This document shows positions 13,401 to 24,814 of a DNA stretch of 64,000 nt, in pieces. Source of the stretch: Vanilla planifolia (lineage: Eukaryota; Streptophyta; Magnoliopsida; Asparagales; Orchidaceae); assembly GCA_023846275.1 (NCBI GenBank), contig CM043870.1, positions 18,043,057 through 18,107,056 on the forward strand, read 5' to 3'. The translations under genes were made by a program, and so were the position numbers. Position 1 is the first letter of the stretch. Every line of letters starts with the position of its first letter. The notes beneath the pieces were generated by a model. The model had not been told where the DNA came from, ran no database searches, and saw only the letters and a program-made list of their open reading frames with translations.

Positions 13401-14500
13401 TTGTACCTAAAAAAAATATAAATTGAAGCCATTAAAATAATAGTTTTGGGTTTTAGAAACGTCACTATAAAACCAAACAATTAATCAATCCTAGTAATGA
13501 TGCAAAAAATCATTGAAATCCCTTACTATATCTTAATCCTACAAATAGAATGAATCAATTTCATTTCAAAGTAGTTCAATTCTAACACATATTCAGGAAA
13601 GGAAATCTAGTAACAAACTAGTAGGCCTAAATAACCTGTAATTGTATTCATGTAGAGGTTCTAAATTGATAACAAATTCTAAAAGTTTATAAACCTTTAA
13701 TTAAGATTGATGGGGAGAGATGTTGACATATTCAATTAATGATCATAAGGGAAGTCATCAAACTAATGCCTCCATAATTAAATGTATAGAATGCATTCAC
13801 ACAATCATTAATGCTGACTTGGATTTGTTCTTATGGAAATTAGCATTTTGGGCTAAAAAGAGTGAACTGAAATATTGGAAAACCACTAGATTTTATCATA
13901 TATCCTTTATCTTAGCTTAGGAATCAAATTTTCATAAACTACTTTGGGTTCACATAACTCATGTCAAGTTAATTATATTCTAGGAAGAAGGAATGATCCT
14001 ATTTCATGTGGCTCATTTCATAGTAGGTAAACCAATACCCATAGAGTCTTTAAATTTTCACAAATGGCAACTATTCTTCTTGTATCAAAGATCATGATTT
14101 TTTGGCTTAAAAAGGAGTACCAATCCAACCCATTCCAAGATATCCCTATCAAATTTGCACTTAATTCTACCAAAAATTTGAAAGAAAGACAGGTTTATAA
14201 AATTATGACAACTTTTGCTAAAGTAATTGAGTACATATTATATTAATATTACAATAAAATTGTTTCAGTAGTATTCATTTAAGTTTATGATTTAGAAAGC
14301 TTCTTATCAAATTTATTATTCTTTTTAGAAGTAAAATATGAAAAGAATTAGAAAAAAGCCATCACATTCTCAAAAATTTCTTTATCATTTGATCTAATAG
14401 CTAACGTAATCATTCATCAATTTTAGTTACATAACATGTTTCTACGTCGTTATCATCTCATACTCCTTCATTCATTGGCCATCAAATCCTCCCAATCAAG
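10461..14500. other. Unassigned, probably decayed repeat sequence
   Basis: No gene is assigned. Fairly long frames occur at 11,152-11,442 and 12,125-12,472 (minus) and 12,886-13,083 (plus), but none shows a known motif. Composition is less extreme than in the AT blocks, as expected for old transposon sequence. Confidence 0.4.
13720..14246 (+). other. Coding-like stretch of unknown family
   Basis: Two open plus-strand frames (13,720-13,920 and 14,064-14,246) lie close together, and reading across the gap gives a tryptophan- and histidine-containing sequence of reasonable complexity (for example L-F-L-W-K-L-A-F-W-A-K-K, then K-P-I-P-I-E-S-L-N-F-H-K-W). It looks like a frameshifted protein remnant rather than random AT-rich sequence. 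I do not recognise the family; a transposon protein is most likely from context. Confidence 0.3.
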
Positions 14501-15000
14501 CTTATGTAAAGACTAGTTCAATGGCAAAAATTATGTACAATGGACTTATTTGGTAATACATCAGACTCTTCATTTATTTGGATTCTTTACACCTTTATCA
14601 TGGCTTTCAATCATACTAATGTGGTCTTCAATGAGTAGACAAATACAATAACACTTATTGACTATTTCAACATGTGCAGTTACAATGTTCATCATGGTAT
14701 TGAATTATATCTTGGGTCGTACCAATACAATTTCTAGCTTTATAGGCTACCTGACATAGATCTTTTAGAATGGTCCAAAACATTGTAATAATACCTCAAT
14801 ACTCAATTTGGATTGCTCCAATGGGGAACAATTGCTTAGCACATGCAATATGATTCATTAACCAACCTAGCATTACTTTTAATACTAAGGCTATGATCTT
14901 TTATGCATGTTTCTCGATGCTGACCAGTCAGATCTATCTTTTGTGCTTCCTCATTGTGTCAAGGTCATTTTGATAATACCACTCATTAGAAAGGATTAGA
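14501..15000 (+). pseudogene. Possible copia gag relic
   Basis: At 14,517 the plus strand reads F-N-G-K-N-Y-V-Q-W, which matches the start motif of plant copia gag proteins (L/F-x-G-x-N-Y-x-x-W). The W-x-x-x-x-x-x-M-W that follows at about the right distance is loosely consistent with that family. Stops interrupt all frames. No LTR, protease or integrase of the same element was found nearby, so this is a weak call based mainly on one motif. Confidence 0.3.
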
Positions 15001-16127
15001 AAAATATGTTTACTATAATTTGTTTTTCTTGTGCCACACAATCACAAAATCCTTGAGTATAGTACATCATAATTTACTTCATAGAAAGATTGTCATCAAC
15101 TAAATATGTGGAATGGCACAAGCCATTTGGATTTCTTTAAATTCCAACTAATTTGTGTCAGATTGTTTAGTTAAACTTATACACTAATATGCTAATCAAA
15201 CTTATCATTTATGGAACATTGACTTAGTTTTTGCAGTTCTGTTCCTCAATTATCTTGGTTTGCCACTTCATTAATCTTTTCATAAAATTTTTGTCATGTG
15301 ACAATCATCATAAAATATGATAGTTCCTTAGAACAAGACCAATCATTGCACACTTTTGTGTGCTTATACAATTTCAATGCATAACATATATGGAATCAGT
15401 CATAGTCACTATGGAAACCTCTATGCATTGGACTCATTCCAATTGATATATTTAATTGGTAATACTGATACTTTATTGAGACACTAAAAATCACTAAATG
15501 GTAACTAGTTATTATATGACACCAGATTAATTAACACATCATAAGATTATGGATGCTCATCGCCACACACACATATCAACCGCAATCTTTAACAATCTTG
15601 ATACCAATAAGAATGAATTTTAAGTCATAAACTATGACTATTGTAACCTCCAATATGTAGCAATATTTTTTGATAAAAGAAAAGGTTGAGAAATGGTTTA
15701 CATCACCTTCTAATGGTGAAAAAGTTGATTAAATGAGTTTAGGAGTTGTTAATTACTAGTAATAAATATAAATAGAAATTCATAACTTATGATCAATATA
15801 ATCATCCACTAGTGGAATTACATACCATTAAAAAACTCATTTCATCATTTTCTCATTGCCACACCAATAAAGCCATGTATAACATTATTATGGATGCTTT
15901 AGGGATCATTTATATGATCAACATAGCTTAAAATACTACATAAGCTTTTGATATCTACATTCTATCATGCAAGATATCATATGTAATGAAATTAAATATT
16001 ATTTCTGGTTTGAAGAGAATAATGTAGTGTTTGTTTTTCTTTAGAATCATTCAATAGGTTGGATTTCACCCTTCAAAAAAATCACTGAGTAGTTATTTCT
16101 AGCATTTAAGAAATATTAGTAGAGTTG
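15001..16127. other. Unassigned sequence before the gypsy element
   Basis: No motif recognised. This may be the decayed host element into which the gypsy element at 16,128 inserted. Confidence 0.35.
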
Positions 16128-17560
16128 TGACATAGTAGCATTCGGTACATCACACGGGGGTCCACTAAGGGTCTTACTAGTCTTACTCGGACTTAGAGCC
16201 ATTCAAAGTTTAGTATCTCTACTTTTAGTTAGTTTTTGATATCATTTCTATTGTGGGGACCACTTATAATTGACCCTTGTATATCACACTTTTTAATTTT
16301 CTTTTAATTAATTTGTTAAGTTATTTGTATTTATAATTTAGTTTAAGTTATTTGGAGAAGGATAAGTAGCTTTCAAAATACTTTTAGAATTAAATTCTAT
16401 CCAAGATATCCTTACAGAAGTATGGTAATTCTGTTAGCAAAAAAATTGTTTCAAAAAAACTTTAAAAGGTCTTAAAATTGAGGGTTGGGTTGCGTTTTGC
16501 TATTGGTTGCTTTCGTATTTCACCTTTGCCACTACTACTTTCGATTCATGTGGCCTGCTCAACCCACCTTAACTCTTCAAACTTATTTTTCTACTCAACA
16601 CACACTGACTAGTGTTGATCTGCAATCCATAAATTTTCTTAACATTTCAACACATGTCGACCTCTCAGCTTGTGCTAACTTACAAATTAGACTTGACATG
16701 TAACTGTGTATGTTTCCCCATACTGCACTAATCCCATATGCCACCTCCTTTCAACTCACAAAAATGACACTCAAAACGCACATACCAATTTGAGAGCTTC
16801 TTATGCCAAGTTAATTTTGCTTCATTTGAAGCAAAAATTTTGGCTTAATTAAAAATGTCTTTTCTATAAATTTTTATGACTTTTAGAATTTAAAAATATT
16901 CTTTAGAATTCTAAAATATGTTCCATAGTATTCCAAAACTATGCTTTCATTTCCTAGGCCAACAAATTATAATTATAGCATTGAAATCCCTATAAATACT
17001 GATGCTATGAATATTGTAAGTAATATAATTTGAATAAACTAACAAATTACTTCGATTATGCTAGTTTAATAGAAGTATCTTGTGTATAGTCAAAATAATG
17101 GTGTGATTCTTGAGGTAGCCTTGGAAGGGTAGTTAAAGGCTCAAAAAGGAGAGATCTTAACATATTATCTAATATCTACAATTGCATCAAATCACTAAGA
17201 AAGCTCTTAATAACTTAATTACAACTTTTAGAAGTTAATCACATCAACCAAATTTCAAGTTTGTCTTAATGAAAATGTGTTTTTCTTATTTAGTATTCTA
17301 AAAACTCCACTTATTCACCTTAACACTTTACCACTAACTTGAGTATTCTGGACGTTGGTTATTAAAATCACTTTTCCATTAGGTTAAACTTCCTAATGAA
17401 AATGATGAAATGTATGTCATAAGCTTCTAGAAAAGGTTTTACTTCCCCAATGTTACTAAGCTTTTCAATTATAAACATATAGAACCTCTATATGCATGTA
17501 TTACATGAATCTAATAACTTTTCAAATATCAATGACCTAAACATAGGTTTTAGTATATCA
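16128..17560 (+). repeat. 5' LTR of gypsy element 1
   Basis: Starts with TGACATAGTAGCAT, which pairs with TGATGTAGTAGCAT at 23,789, and ends near TAGTATATCA (17,551-17,560), which pairs with TAGCATATCA at 24,805-24,814. Shared landmarks include TTTAGTTTAAGTTATTTG and AACTCCACTTAT. The stretch from about 16,560 to 17,010, relatively C-rich, has no counterpart in the 3' LTR. Confidence 0.7.
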
Positions 17561-18199
17561 TCTTATATTAACTTTGCACCAAAGAATGGTTTGCTATAAG
17601 AAATTTAAATAATTTTTATTTTATCATTAAAACATCTTTCAATTTTATGCACTAGTTTTTAATAGCTAGAAATTACTTCAAAATTATATCAAAAAATATT
17701 GCAAAATAAATAAATAAATCCTATTTTTAGGTCTAATGCTACAACAAGTATTTATTTTTTATGTTCTTGTGCTATTACATTTCATGATTTGTTTGATTAT
17801 CTTTATCTTTATCATCCAAATTTAAAAACTTTTTTAATCCCAATTGTTTATGACTACTTGGTCTATAAAAAAATAAAGAATGGTTGACTCTTGACCACAA
17901 TAGTCATTTATGGACCTAATAACATAATATATAATTATTGAAGTAATTAATTCAAAGCAAGGGCTAAGAGCTACCTTAGTAACATCCATAGAGTTTTTAG
18001 AAAATTGTAATGAAAATAGATGTTGTGAAACCCATAGATTAAGTTGGTCTATGATAGTTGACTACGAAGCAGAGAAAAAGTATTCTAAAAATGAACCTAA
18101 CCACATTGAATATCAAACTAGGTGATAAGCTATCCCACATACCCATGATAGTAGACATGGTAGGGATAATGATCACTAGACTAGCATGGTTAAAAAAAG
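17561..18199 (+). other. Leader between 5' LTR and gag
   Basis: AT-rich untranslated leader by position. No tRNA-complementary TGGTATCA was seen directly after the LTR, so the primer site is lost or the boundary is slightly off. Confidence 0.4.
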
Positions 18200-18990
18200 A
18201 TTTACAACATTTGATGGTAGTTTAGACTCTGAAATTTAGGAAATGAGAATGCAACATTTTCTTGAATGGTATGATGTTAGCACGAAAAAAAGTACTAATT
18301 TGTAAAAACCTAGACTCCAATCACATGGTGGATTATTTGTTGAAACGTTAAAAAGGTAAATTTCTAATGACAAACTAGCAATACCCCGATCATGAGAATA
18401 ACTCTAGGTTTTTGTACAAGATAAATATGTACTCACTTCGCATTTAGGTGAACTTTGGGATAAATGGTAACGTTTATCCCCAAGATTCAAAGACTTTTAA
18501 CAAATACATTACTAAATTTTAGAATTATATGCTCTGATGTGATTCTTAGGAGTTAGATCAAGTAGCATTATTTGGATTTTAAGTTTGGCTCAGAGAGACT
18601 ATTCAATTGACCTATACTTGAGAAATAAAATTAGTTTAGAAAAGGCATATAAAGTGGCCTGTGATTTAGAATATCAATTACCTATAGCAGTCAAATTCCT
18701 TTGACCACTTCCTACTAAAAAAAGCATACCACTACTTCCACTAATTCTATTACTTCTACTCTATAAACAAACTATGTCCCATCATAAAAACTACTAGCTC
18801 ATTGAATCCAACCCTTGGACAAAACATCTACTACATCTAGAGTACAATGTTATCATTGTAACAAGAAAGGGCATGTTACAACCTAGTTCCTCAAATAAGT
18901 CTTATGCATAAATAAAAAAGAAGAAACGAAAGAAAGCAATAAACTTAAGAAAAAGGAGGTTATATAGTTAGATAAGGATATTGAAGTAGA
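18200..18990 (+). pseudogene. Gypsy gag relic with zinc knuckle
   Basis: The structural polyprotein that would package element RNA. It begins around F-D-G-S-L-D-S-E at 18,210, followed by H-F-L-E-W-Y-D-V-S, the usual start of plant gypsy gag. Further on are W-D-K-W-Q/stop-R-L-S-P-R-F-K-D-F and K-A-Y-K-V-A-C-D-L-E, which match the retrotransposon gag core and its closing helix. At 18,842-18,885 it reads V-Q-C-Y-H-C-N-K-K-G-H-V-T-T, a CCHC knuckle with the fourth ligand changed (TTC) and a stop just before it. Several in-frame stops make it non-functional. The call is strong because the order and spacing are all as in the family. Confidence 0.75.
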
Positions 18991-19119
18991 ATTATAAGCA
19001 CTAGATTAAAAATTTTAATATATTGTACCTCGACAACAATTATGAGATGTATTTTGATTACACTTGGAAAAACAAAACAATGGTGATGAACTTAAGTCTT
19101 TTGTACCTTCATTAAAATT

Positions 19120-19290
19120 AAAGACCAACTTAGTAAGATTGTTATAAATAGTAATAGTTGTATCATTATCATATCAGAGAATGCTATAAAAATGATAGTT
19201 TTAACATTCAGTCCATCTCCACAAATACATACTATCTTTGATAGACAAAATATACAGTTTCATAAACACAAAGTTTTTGCATTCCTTTAC
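19120..19290 (+). pseudogene. Gypsy protease fragment, first copy
   Basis: Resembles the N-terminal half of a gypsy aspartic protease, with I-N-S-N-S-C in place of the active-site I-D-S/G-G-S-C. It is collinear with 20,500-20,660. The C-terminal half and the linker to RT are missing: the sequence jumps at about 19,290 to what corresponds to about 21,118 in the second copy. Confidence 0.55.
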
Positions 19291-19384
19291 TAAATTTATG
19301 ATTAAATCCATTAGCTCTTGTAGAACTTACTTGATAAGTAAAACAAAAGCTCACTCAAAAGGGATAAATTAAGAAAAGTATTAA

Positions 19385-20500
19385 AGCATGTGCTGTCCCC
19401 ACTTTGTTTGCTAGAAAAAATGATGAAACTTAGTGCTATGCAAAGATAGTCATGTCATTAACAAAGTAATGAATAAGCATAGGTTTCAACTCTTACACAC
19501 AATGATTTGTTAGTTCAAATAGTTGGATCCACCATATTTTCTAAAATAAGTATTGAAAGTGGATACTATTTTTTTAGAATCTACCTAGTGATTAATGTAA
19601 GACTACTTTTAAAACAAAAGATGAACTATATGAATGGTTGTGATGCTATTAACGTTGTCGAATTCACCAAGTACAATTATGAAACTTATGACATATGCTT
19701 GTGTCCTCATCTAGGTCATTTTGTTGTTATCCATTTCGATTATTATAATTGTTCATTGTCATAGCATATTTGAATTGTTAGGACAACTAAAATAGGCATG
19801 CATTACATTATGTGAACAATATTTATTTTTTATCCATTAGAAGTGTTAATTTTTATTCAAAGAATATCATTAAAAGGTTTTATAATTCCAAAAAAATGAT
19901 TAATTACTAATCATAAAATGAAAAATTCTATTTTTGAATGGCGAACTCAAACTAATGTACACTAATTTCATAGTTTTTATAGCCTTCCCTCCACTTATCT
20001 CTAGTAAATTCAAGGACTTAACATGATTGTAGCCTCAATTCTAGATTATATTGAAAAGGTTTAGTTTAAGTTATCAAAAGTGATAAAAGTCATCTTACTA
20101 ATTAAAAAGAAGTCATGACTCAAGAACAAGACCCTAGATTACTAGACATTTCAATCTTTTTAAAGTCACTTTTGCTTGAGGAGTAAGCATTGGTAAAGCC
20201 CTAATTAAAAGTTGTCCTCTTATTGCATTTATTAGTGAGAAGTTAAATGAAAAAGGAAGAAATACTCTTATGAAAAGAAACATTATGTGATAGTTTAATC
20301 ACTAAAATATTAGAGACATTATTTATTATCCCAAGAATTTGTTCTTCATTTTAGTCATGAAACACTTTAATTCAAGAATATTCAATCTATTGTATTTTTT
20401 ATTTTGGTCAAATAAATTTAATTTATTAGCATGGTAAATTGTTATAATATTTAGAAGTATTCACTTTTGTTTAAAAACATAAGATAGGAGTGGAGAATAA
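19385..20500 (+). pseudogene. Gypsy RT-RNase H, first copy
   Basis: A relic of the polymerase that would copy element RNA. In split frames it reads K-V-D-T-I-F-L-E-S (from I-D-L-K-S-G-Y-H-x-I-R), then L-S-N-S-P-S-T (from G-L-S-N-A-P-S-T-F), then G-H-F-V-V-I-H-F-D-Y-Y with the catalytic Y-x-D-D as H-F-D-Y at 19,732-19,743. Near 20,470-20,500 it ends with H-K-x-G-V-E-N-K-V, the end of RNase H. Collinear with 21,190-22,350. Instead of integrase it runs straight into a second protease. Confidence 0.75.
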
Positions 20501-20780
20501 AGTTACAAATGTATTAGATAGTGACAGTTTTATCATTATCCTATTATAGAATACCCCCAAAAAGATAGACTTAACAAATGCAGACAGTCTCCACCCATAC
20601 CTAATATCTTGGATCAACAAAATATCAATTTTCAAAAACACAAAGGCGTTTCATTCCTTAAAATTTTGGTTAATATTTTGAAAAATTATGGTGCAATGTT
20701 ATCCTAATGTATATAGGTGGCCTTATTTTCGAAAGACCTTGGTTATCAATTTAGATGCTACCTTAAATGGAGGAGCTAAT
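20500..20780 (+). pseudogene. Gypsy protease, second copy
   Basis: Begins as D-S-D-S-F-I-I-I (from I-D-S-G-S) immediately after the RNase H end of the first copy, and continues to C-N-V-I-L-M and R-P-W-L-S, the usual C-D-V-x-P-M and G-R-P-W-x-x-D boxes of plant gypsy proteases, here at about 20,690-20,740. More complete than the first copy but out of frame in places. Confidence 0.65.
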
Positions 20781-21180
20781 ATTATAATTTTGGATAAGTA
20801 AAAAAGATCATGTTATATCCTTGACTTCCCTCTAATATAGTTTCTAGCCTAAATACTCCAAAAGAAAAAGATAAAAGAAAAAAAAACAAATTTGTCATTT
20901 AAATAATCCAGATTGTGAAGAATATATACAATGGTGAATTTCTCTAGTTTAAGACAATTATAAAAATAGTTATTAGTATAATCACCCCACCACCCAAAGT
21001 CTAACCCTTGTTAAAAGAATTTTCGAAGGTTTTCCTTATGAATTGCTAAACAGTCCAATTATTAAGAGATATTTAGCATACTATTGATTTAGTTTTTAAC
21101 ACTTCACTACCACATTTACTAAATTATTGATTAAATGTATTTAATCATATAGAATATACTTGATAAGTAAATGACCTCAT
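20781..21180 (+). other. Linker between protease and RT, second copy
   Basis: Position suggests the weakly conserved spacer between protease and RT. No individual motif is clear. The matching part is absent from the first copy. Confidence 0.4.
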
Positions 21181-22350
21181 TGAAAAGAAACTTATTAAGA
21201 AAATTTTTATATCATGTGATAACCCCACTTTGTTTGCTCTGAAAAGTGATGAAACTTGGTCTACGTGCATATATAATCATGCCATTAACAAAACAATGAT
21301 TAACTATATGTTTCCAATTCCTACACACAATGATTCATTAGATCAAACAGTTGGAGCCACCATATTTCTAAAATACATGTCAAAGGTGGATACTATTATG
21401 TTTGAGTCTGCTCAGTGATGAATATAAGACTATTTTTAAAAGAAAAGATGGACTATATGGATGGTTAATTATGTCATTCATATTGTCAAATAGCCATGTA
21501 CATTTATGAGACTTATGACTCCAATTTTGTGCTCTTTTCTAGGTCATTTTTGTAGTTATTTATTTTGATTATATATTAGTTTATAGCCATAACATATATG
21601 AATAGTTAGGACATCTTAGATAATATGCATTACACTATGTGAACAAGATTTGTTTGTTAGTAATTAGAATTGTTAATTTTTGTGGAAAGAATGTCATTCA
21701 AAGGTTTTATAGTTCCAGAAAAAGAATTATTTACTAATTCTAAAAGGATAAAATCCTTTTTTGAATTGCCAACGTGAAGTAATTTACATTACGTTATAGC
21801 TTTCATGTCTTTGCCACTTTTTACCAATGGATCATGTAAGGATTAAGCATGATTGTAGCCTCAATTATAGATTATATCAATAAGGGTGGGTTTCACTTGC
21901 AAAAAGTGGCAAAAGTAGCTTTGCTAAATTAAAAGACCTATGACTCAAAATCCAGTCCATAGATTACTATACTTTTTAACACCTTTGCAGACATTTTTGC
22001 ATAAAGAATTGGCATTAATGGAGCCTAGAGTAACAGTTGTCGTCTTATAGCATTCATCAATGAAAATGTAGATGCAAATGGAAGAAATAATCCTAATAAA
22101 AACAACACTATGTGATAGTTCAATCACTAAGATATTAGGGACACTATCTATTATCCCAAGGATTTGTTCCTTAACTTAGTTATGAGGCACTTAAATTAAA
22201 GAATATGCAAACTATTATATTCTTTGCTATCCTCAAACTAATTTAATTCATTATCGTTTGTAAATCGCTTGAATAATTACAAGAAATTAACTTTTGCTTT
22301 AAAACATAAGGCAAGAGTGGAGAATAAAGTAGCAAATGCATTAAGCCATG
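21181..22350 (+). pseudogene. Gypsy RT-RNase H, second copy
   Basis: The best preserved polymerase in this element. An open frame at 21,230-21,418 includes A-I-N-K-T-M-I-N-Y, F-P-I-P-T, L-D-Q-T-V-G-A-T-I-F-L-K and K-V-D-T-I, which are the first RT boxes of plant gypsy elements. At 21,561-21,587 it reads Y-F-D-Y-I-L-V-Y-S, from the catalytic Y-F-D-D-I-L-V-Y-S with the second D changed to Y. RNase H closes at 22,290-22,348 with F-A-L-K-H-K-A-R-V-E-N-K-V-A-N-A-L-S, a near-perfect family signature. Stops elsewhere, and the loss of a catalytic aspartate, make it inactive. Confidence 0.85.
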
Positions 22351-22439
22351 GTGTTTGCTAACTTTCAAGAATGGATATAATTTTTCCTGGATTTCAATGT
22401 GTCAAGAATTTATATAGTGATTGTTGGAACCAAGGTCAT

Positions 22440-23110
22440 GTCTATGAAGTAGTCAATACTTTTCATTATATGTTTCTCATTATTATTATTTGAAAAATGG
22501 TTTTTTTGTGGGTCATACTTTTGCATTCCCAACATAATTCTTAAGGATTTCCTTATCTAGTAAGTACATACTACAGCTTTAACTAGACATTTTGGTGAAG
22601 GCCAAACCATAAGAGATGGGGCTAATATATTGTATTGTCCAAGATTACCCAAACAAGATATGTCAATTATTTCTGATGTAGAGCTTGTGTAATACCTACA
22701 TCAAGTAATTATGGCCAAAGTGCATATACATCATTACCTATTACGTAATGACCATGGAAATATAAGTTATGGGCTTTGTGTTAGGACTACCCAAAACCAT
22801 TAGAAAGAATGTATTTGTAATTGATGATATATTTTCTAAAATGGCTTATTTCATGCACTACCATAATTCATTAGTTGTCTTACATATTGTAAAGATATTT
22901 CTTGATTAAGTTGTGGAACTGAATGGCTTACTTTAAATAATTATTTAGATTATGATATTAGATTTGTTAACTATTTCTAAAATCACTTGTCTTTTAATCG
23001 GAATGAAGCTTAAGTTTTTACTAACTTAACATCTTAGATAGATGTGCAAACAGAAGTAGTAAACTAAAGCTTCGTTAATCTTCTTCATAGCTTAATTGGA
23101 ACTTGTTTGA
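22440..23110 (+). pseudogene. Gypsy integrase relic
   Basis: The enzyme that would insert the cDNA. At 22,771-22,855 the plus strand reads G-F-V-L-G-L-P-K-T-I-R and V-F-V-I-D-D-I-F-S-K-M-A-Y-F, matching the integrase core M-D-F-x-x-G-L-P and V-V-x-D-x-F-S-K-M-A-H-F. At about 23,037-23,090, after a one-base slip, D-V-Q-T-E-V-V-N matches D-G-Q-T-E-V-V-N. The N-terminal H-H-C-C finger is only vaguely visible upstream. It is present once, after the second RNase H copy, as expected. Confidence 0.8.
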
Positions 23111-23249
23111 ACCTAGGATCTTTTATTGTTATCAAATAAATTTACTTAAAAAATAAAGCATTGTGTTTATGTCTTTTACTTTTCATATTTTATCATCACA
23201 TAGACATATTACTGAACAAATTAATTTAAATAATAAAATACATAAATGA

Positions 23250-23852
23250 CTAGTAAATTCACATAGGAAACATAGAGAATTTATTGAGGATGATTATATA
23301 AAGATCTATGTGAATTCTAAGAGATTCCTACTGTAAACTATTTTAAAATTAAATGCATATAATGTTGGGCCATTTAGAACTATAAAAAATATTAAGCATT
23401 AACATGTATGGTTTACATTTAACTGAAGATCATGAAACAAATAAAATTTTTAATATTCAAGATATTGTTGCCCATAGAGAACCACAACTTATACCTAGTT
23501 AATCTTTTGACCCTTTAGTATTATAGCCAGGTAAACTTGGCCAACACTTATATTTAGTCGCATCTAGGGACTTGATTATCAAGTTGAGCAAATGATAGAT
23601 AATTAAACAATTTTAACATAGAATTAGGCACAATAATGATTTTTGGTACATTGGCGAATCTATCCCACTTTTAAGGATACTTGGATTATCACATAGAATC
23701 TTCATTACCTTAACATAGAGATGTTAAAGAAGTATCAAAGATTTCACCATAGCTCTACAAAGTTAAGCTCTTTCCAGCCTAAGGAGAGTGATGTAGTAGC
23801 ATCCCATACTTCATGCAAAGGTTCACCTTGGAGATGTACAACTATTTTTTAG
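23250..23852 (+). pseudogene. Integrase C-terminus with chromodomain-like tail
   Basis: After the integrase core, F-P-T-V-N-Y-F-K and G-P-F/stop remnants match the region that follows integrase in plant gypsy pol. At 23,646 the plus strand reads V-H-W-R-I-Y-P-T-F-K-D-T-W-I-I, then L-N-I-E-M-L-K-K-Y-Q-R-F-H and S-S-F-Q-P-K-E-S-D-V. This is the aromatic, W-rich core of a chromodomain-like module, which in chromoviruses helps choose the insertion site. The frame runs over the 3' LTR start and stops at about 23,852, so the end of pol overlaps the LTR by about 60 bases. Confidence 0.75.
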
Positions 23853-24814
23853 ACTTAAAGTAGTGCTAATATTTGCCTCTTCACTTCTCATTTACCTCTA
23901 CTATCATTCTCATTAGTGGTGTAAATTATAGCTAACTATTATTTGTTAAACATTTTAGTTTGCTTTTCCTTTATTTGTATAGAGATTTATATTTACACTT
24001 TAGTTTAAGTTATTTGAATACTAATTTATAACTTTTTAGATATTTTTTAGCTTTAAATTTAGTATAAGACATCCTTGTAGATGTCTCATAACTCTATCAA
24101 TGCAAACTTTGTTTTAAAATGTCCTTAAAAAGGCTTAAAAATATGTTTTTGACTATCTTTCATTAATATCTTATGTAGTCTATCACTGTTATCACCAACA
24201 TTTATAACCATTGCCCCTACTCATTCTAACCCACATGGCCATCTCAACCATGTTTTAAGTACTACAATTTGAATGAAGTAAAAAAGTGTTGTCTTTAATC
24301 GTGATTAATAACACTATGCTATGTACAATCAATCAAGCAGTGCATTTTTAGAGGAGCCCTAAGAAAGATAACAAGTGGCTCAAAAAAGAAGATCCTAACT
24401 CATTATATTGCATTCACAAAGGTATCAAATCACCAAGAATGTGTTTAATCACTTTATTTCAAATTTTAGAAAAATTGATAACTAAGTCTAACTTTCTAGT
24501 TTATCCAAGCAAATGATTGATTTTTTTGTTTGGCTTTCTAAGAACTCCACTTATGTGTTTACCTTGTCACTTAACCGCCAATGTGAGTATTCTTGGTGTG
24601 GATTCTTAGAACAATTTTTTCTCTAGGTTGTGATCCTTAATAATGAAGTTTAGTGCATTTCTTTAGCCTTTACAAAGGATTTTACTTGCCTAATGTTCCA
24701 ATGATTTAAAATTCTAAGCCTATAACATCCCTGGGTTAGCCTTTGTTTGAATATATTGCCTAACCCTTAACACTTCTCAATATTTTATGAGCTAAAAATA
24801 AATTTAGCATATCA
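23789..24814 (+). repeat. 3' LTR of gypsy element 1
   Basis: Begins TGATGTAGTAGCAT and ends near TAGCATATCA. Collinear with the 5' LTR apart from a missing block of about 440 bases that should lie near 24,240-24,270, plus many substitutions. Confidence 0.7.

Larger units (their letters stand above)
16128..24814 (+). mobile_element. Old Ty3/gypsy element with duplicated pol segment
   Basis: A plus-strand LTR retrotransposon. It has a 5' LTR (16,128-17,560), gag with zinc knuckle, protease, RT and RNase H in a first, shortened copy, then protease, RT and RNase H again, integrase, a chromodomain-like tail and a 3' LTR (23,789-24,814). The order gag-PR-RT-RH-IN defines gypsy rather than copia, and the tail suggests a chromovirus-type lineage. 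Stops and frameshifts are frequent throughout and the two LTRs differ greatly, so the insertion is ancient and dead. No clear primer binding site follows the 5' LTR, and no 5-base target duplication is evident with these boundaries. Confidence 0.85.
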
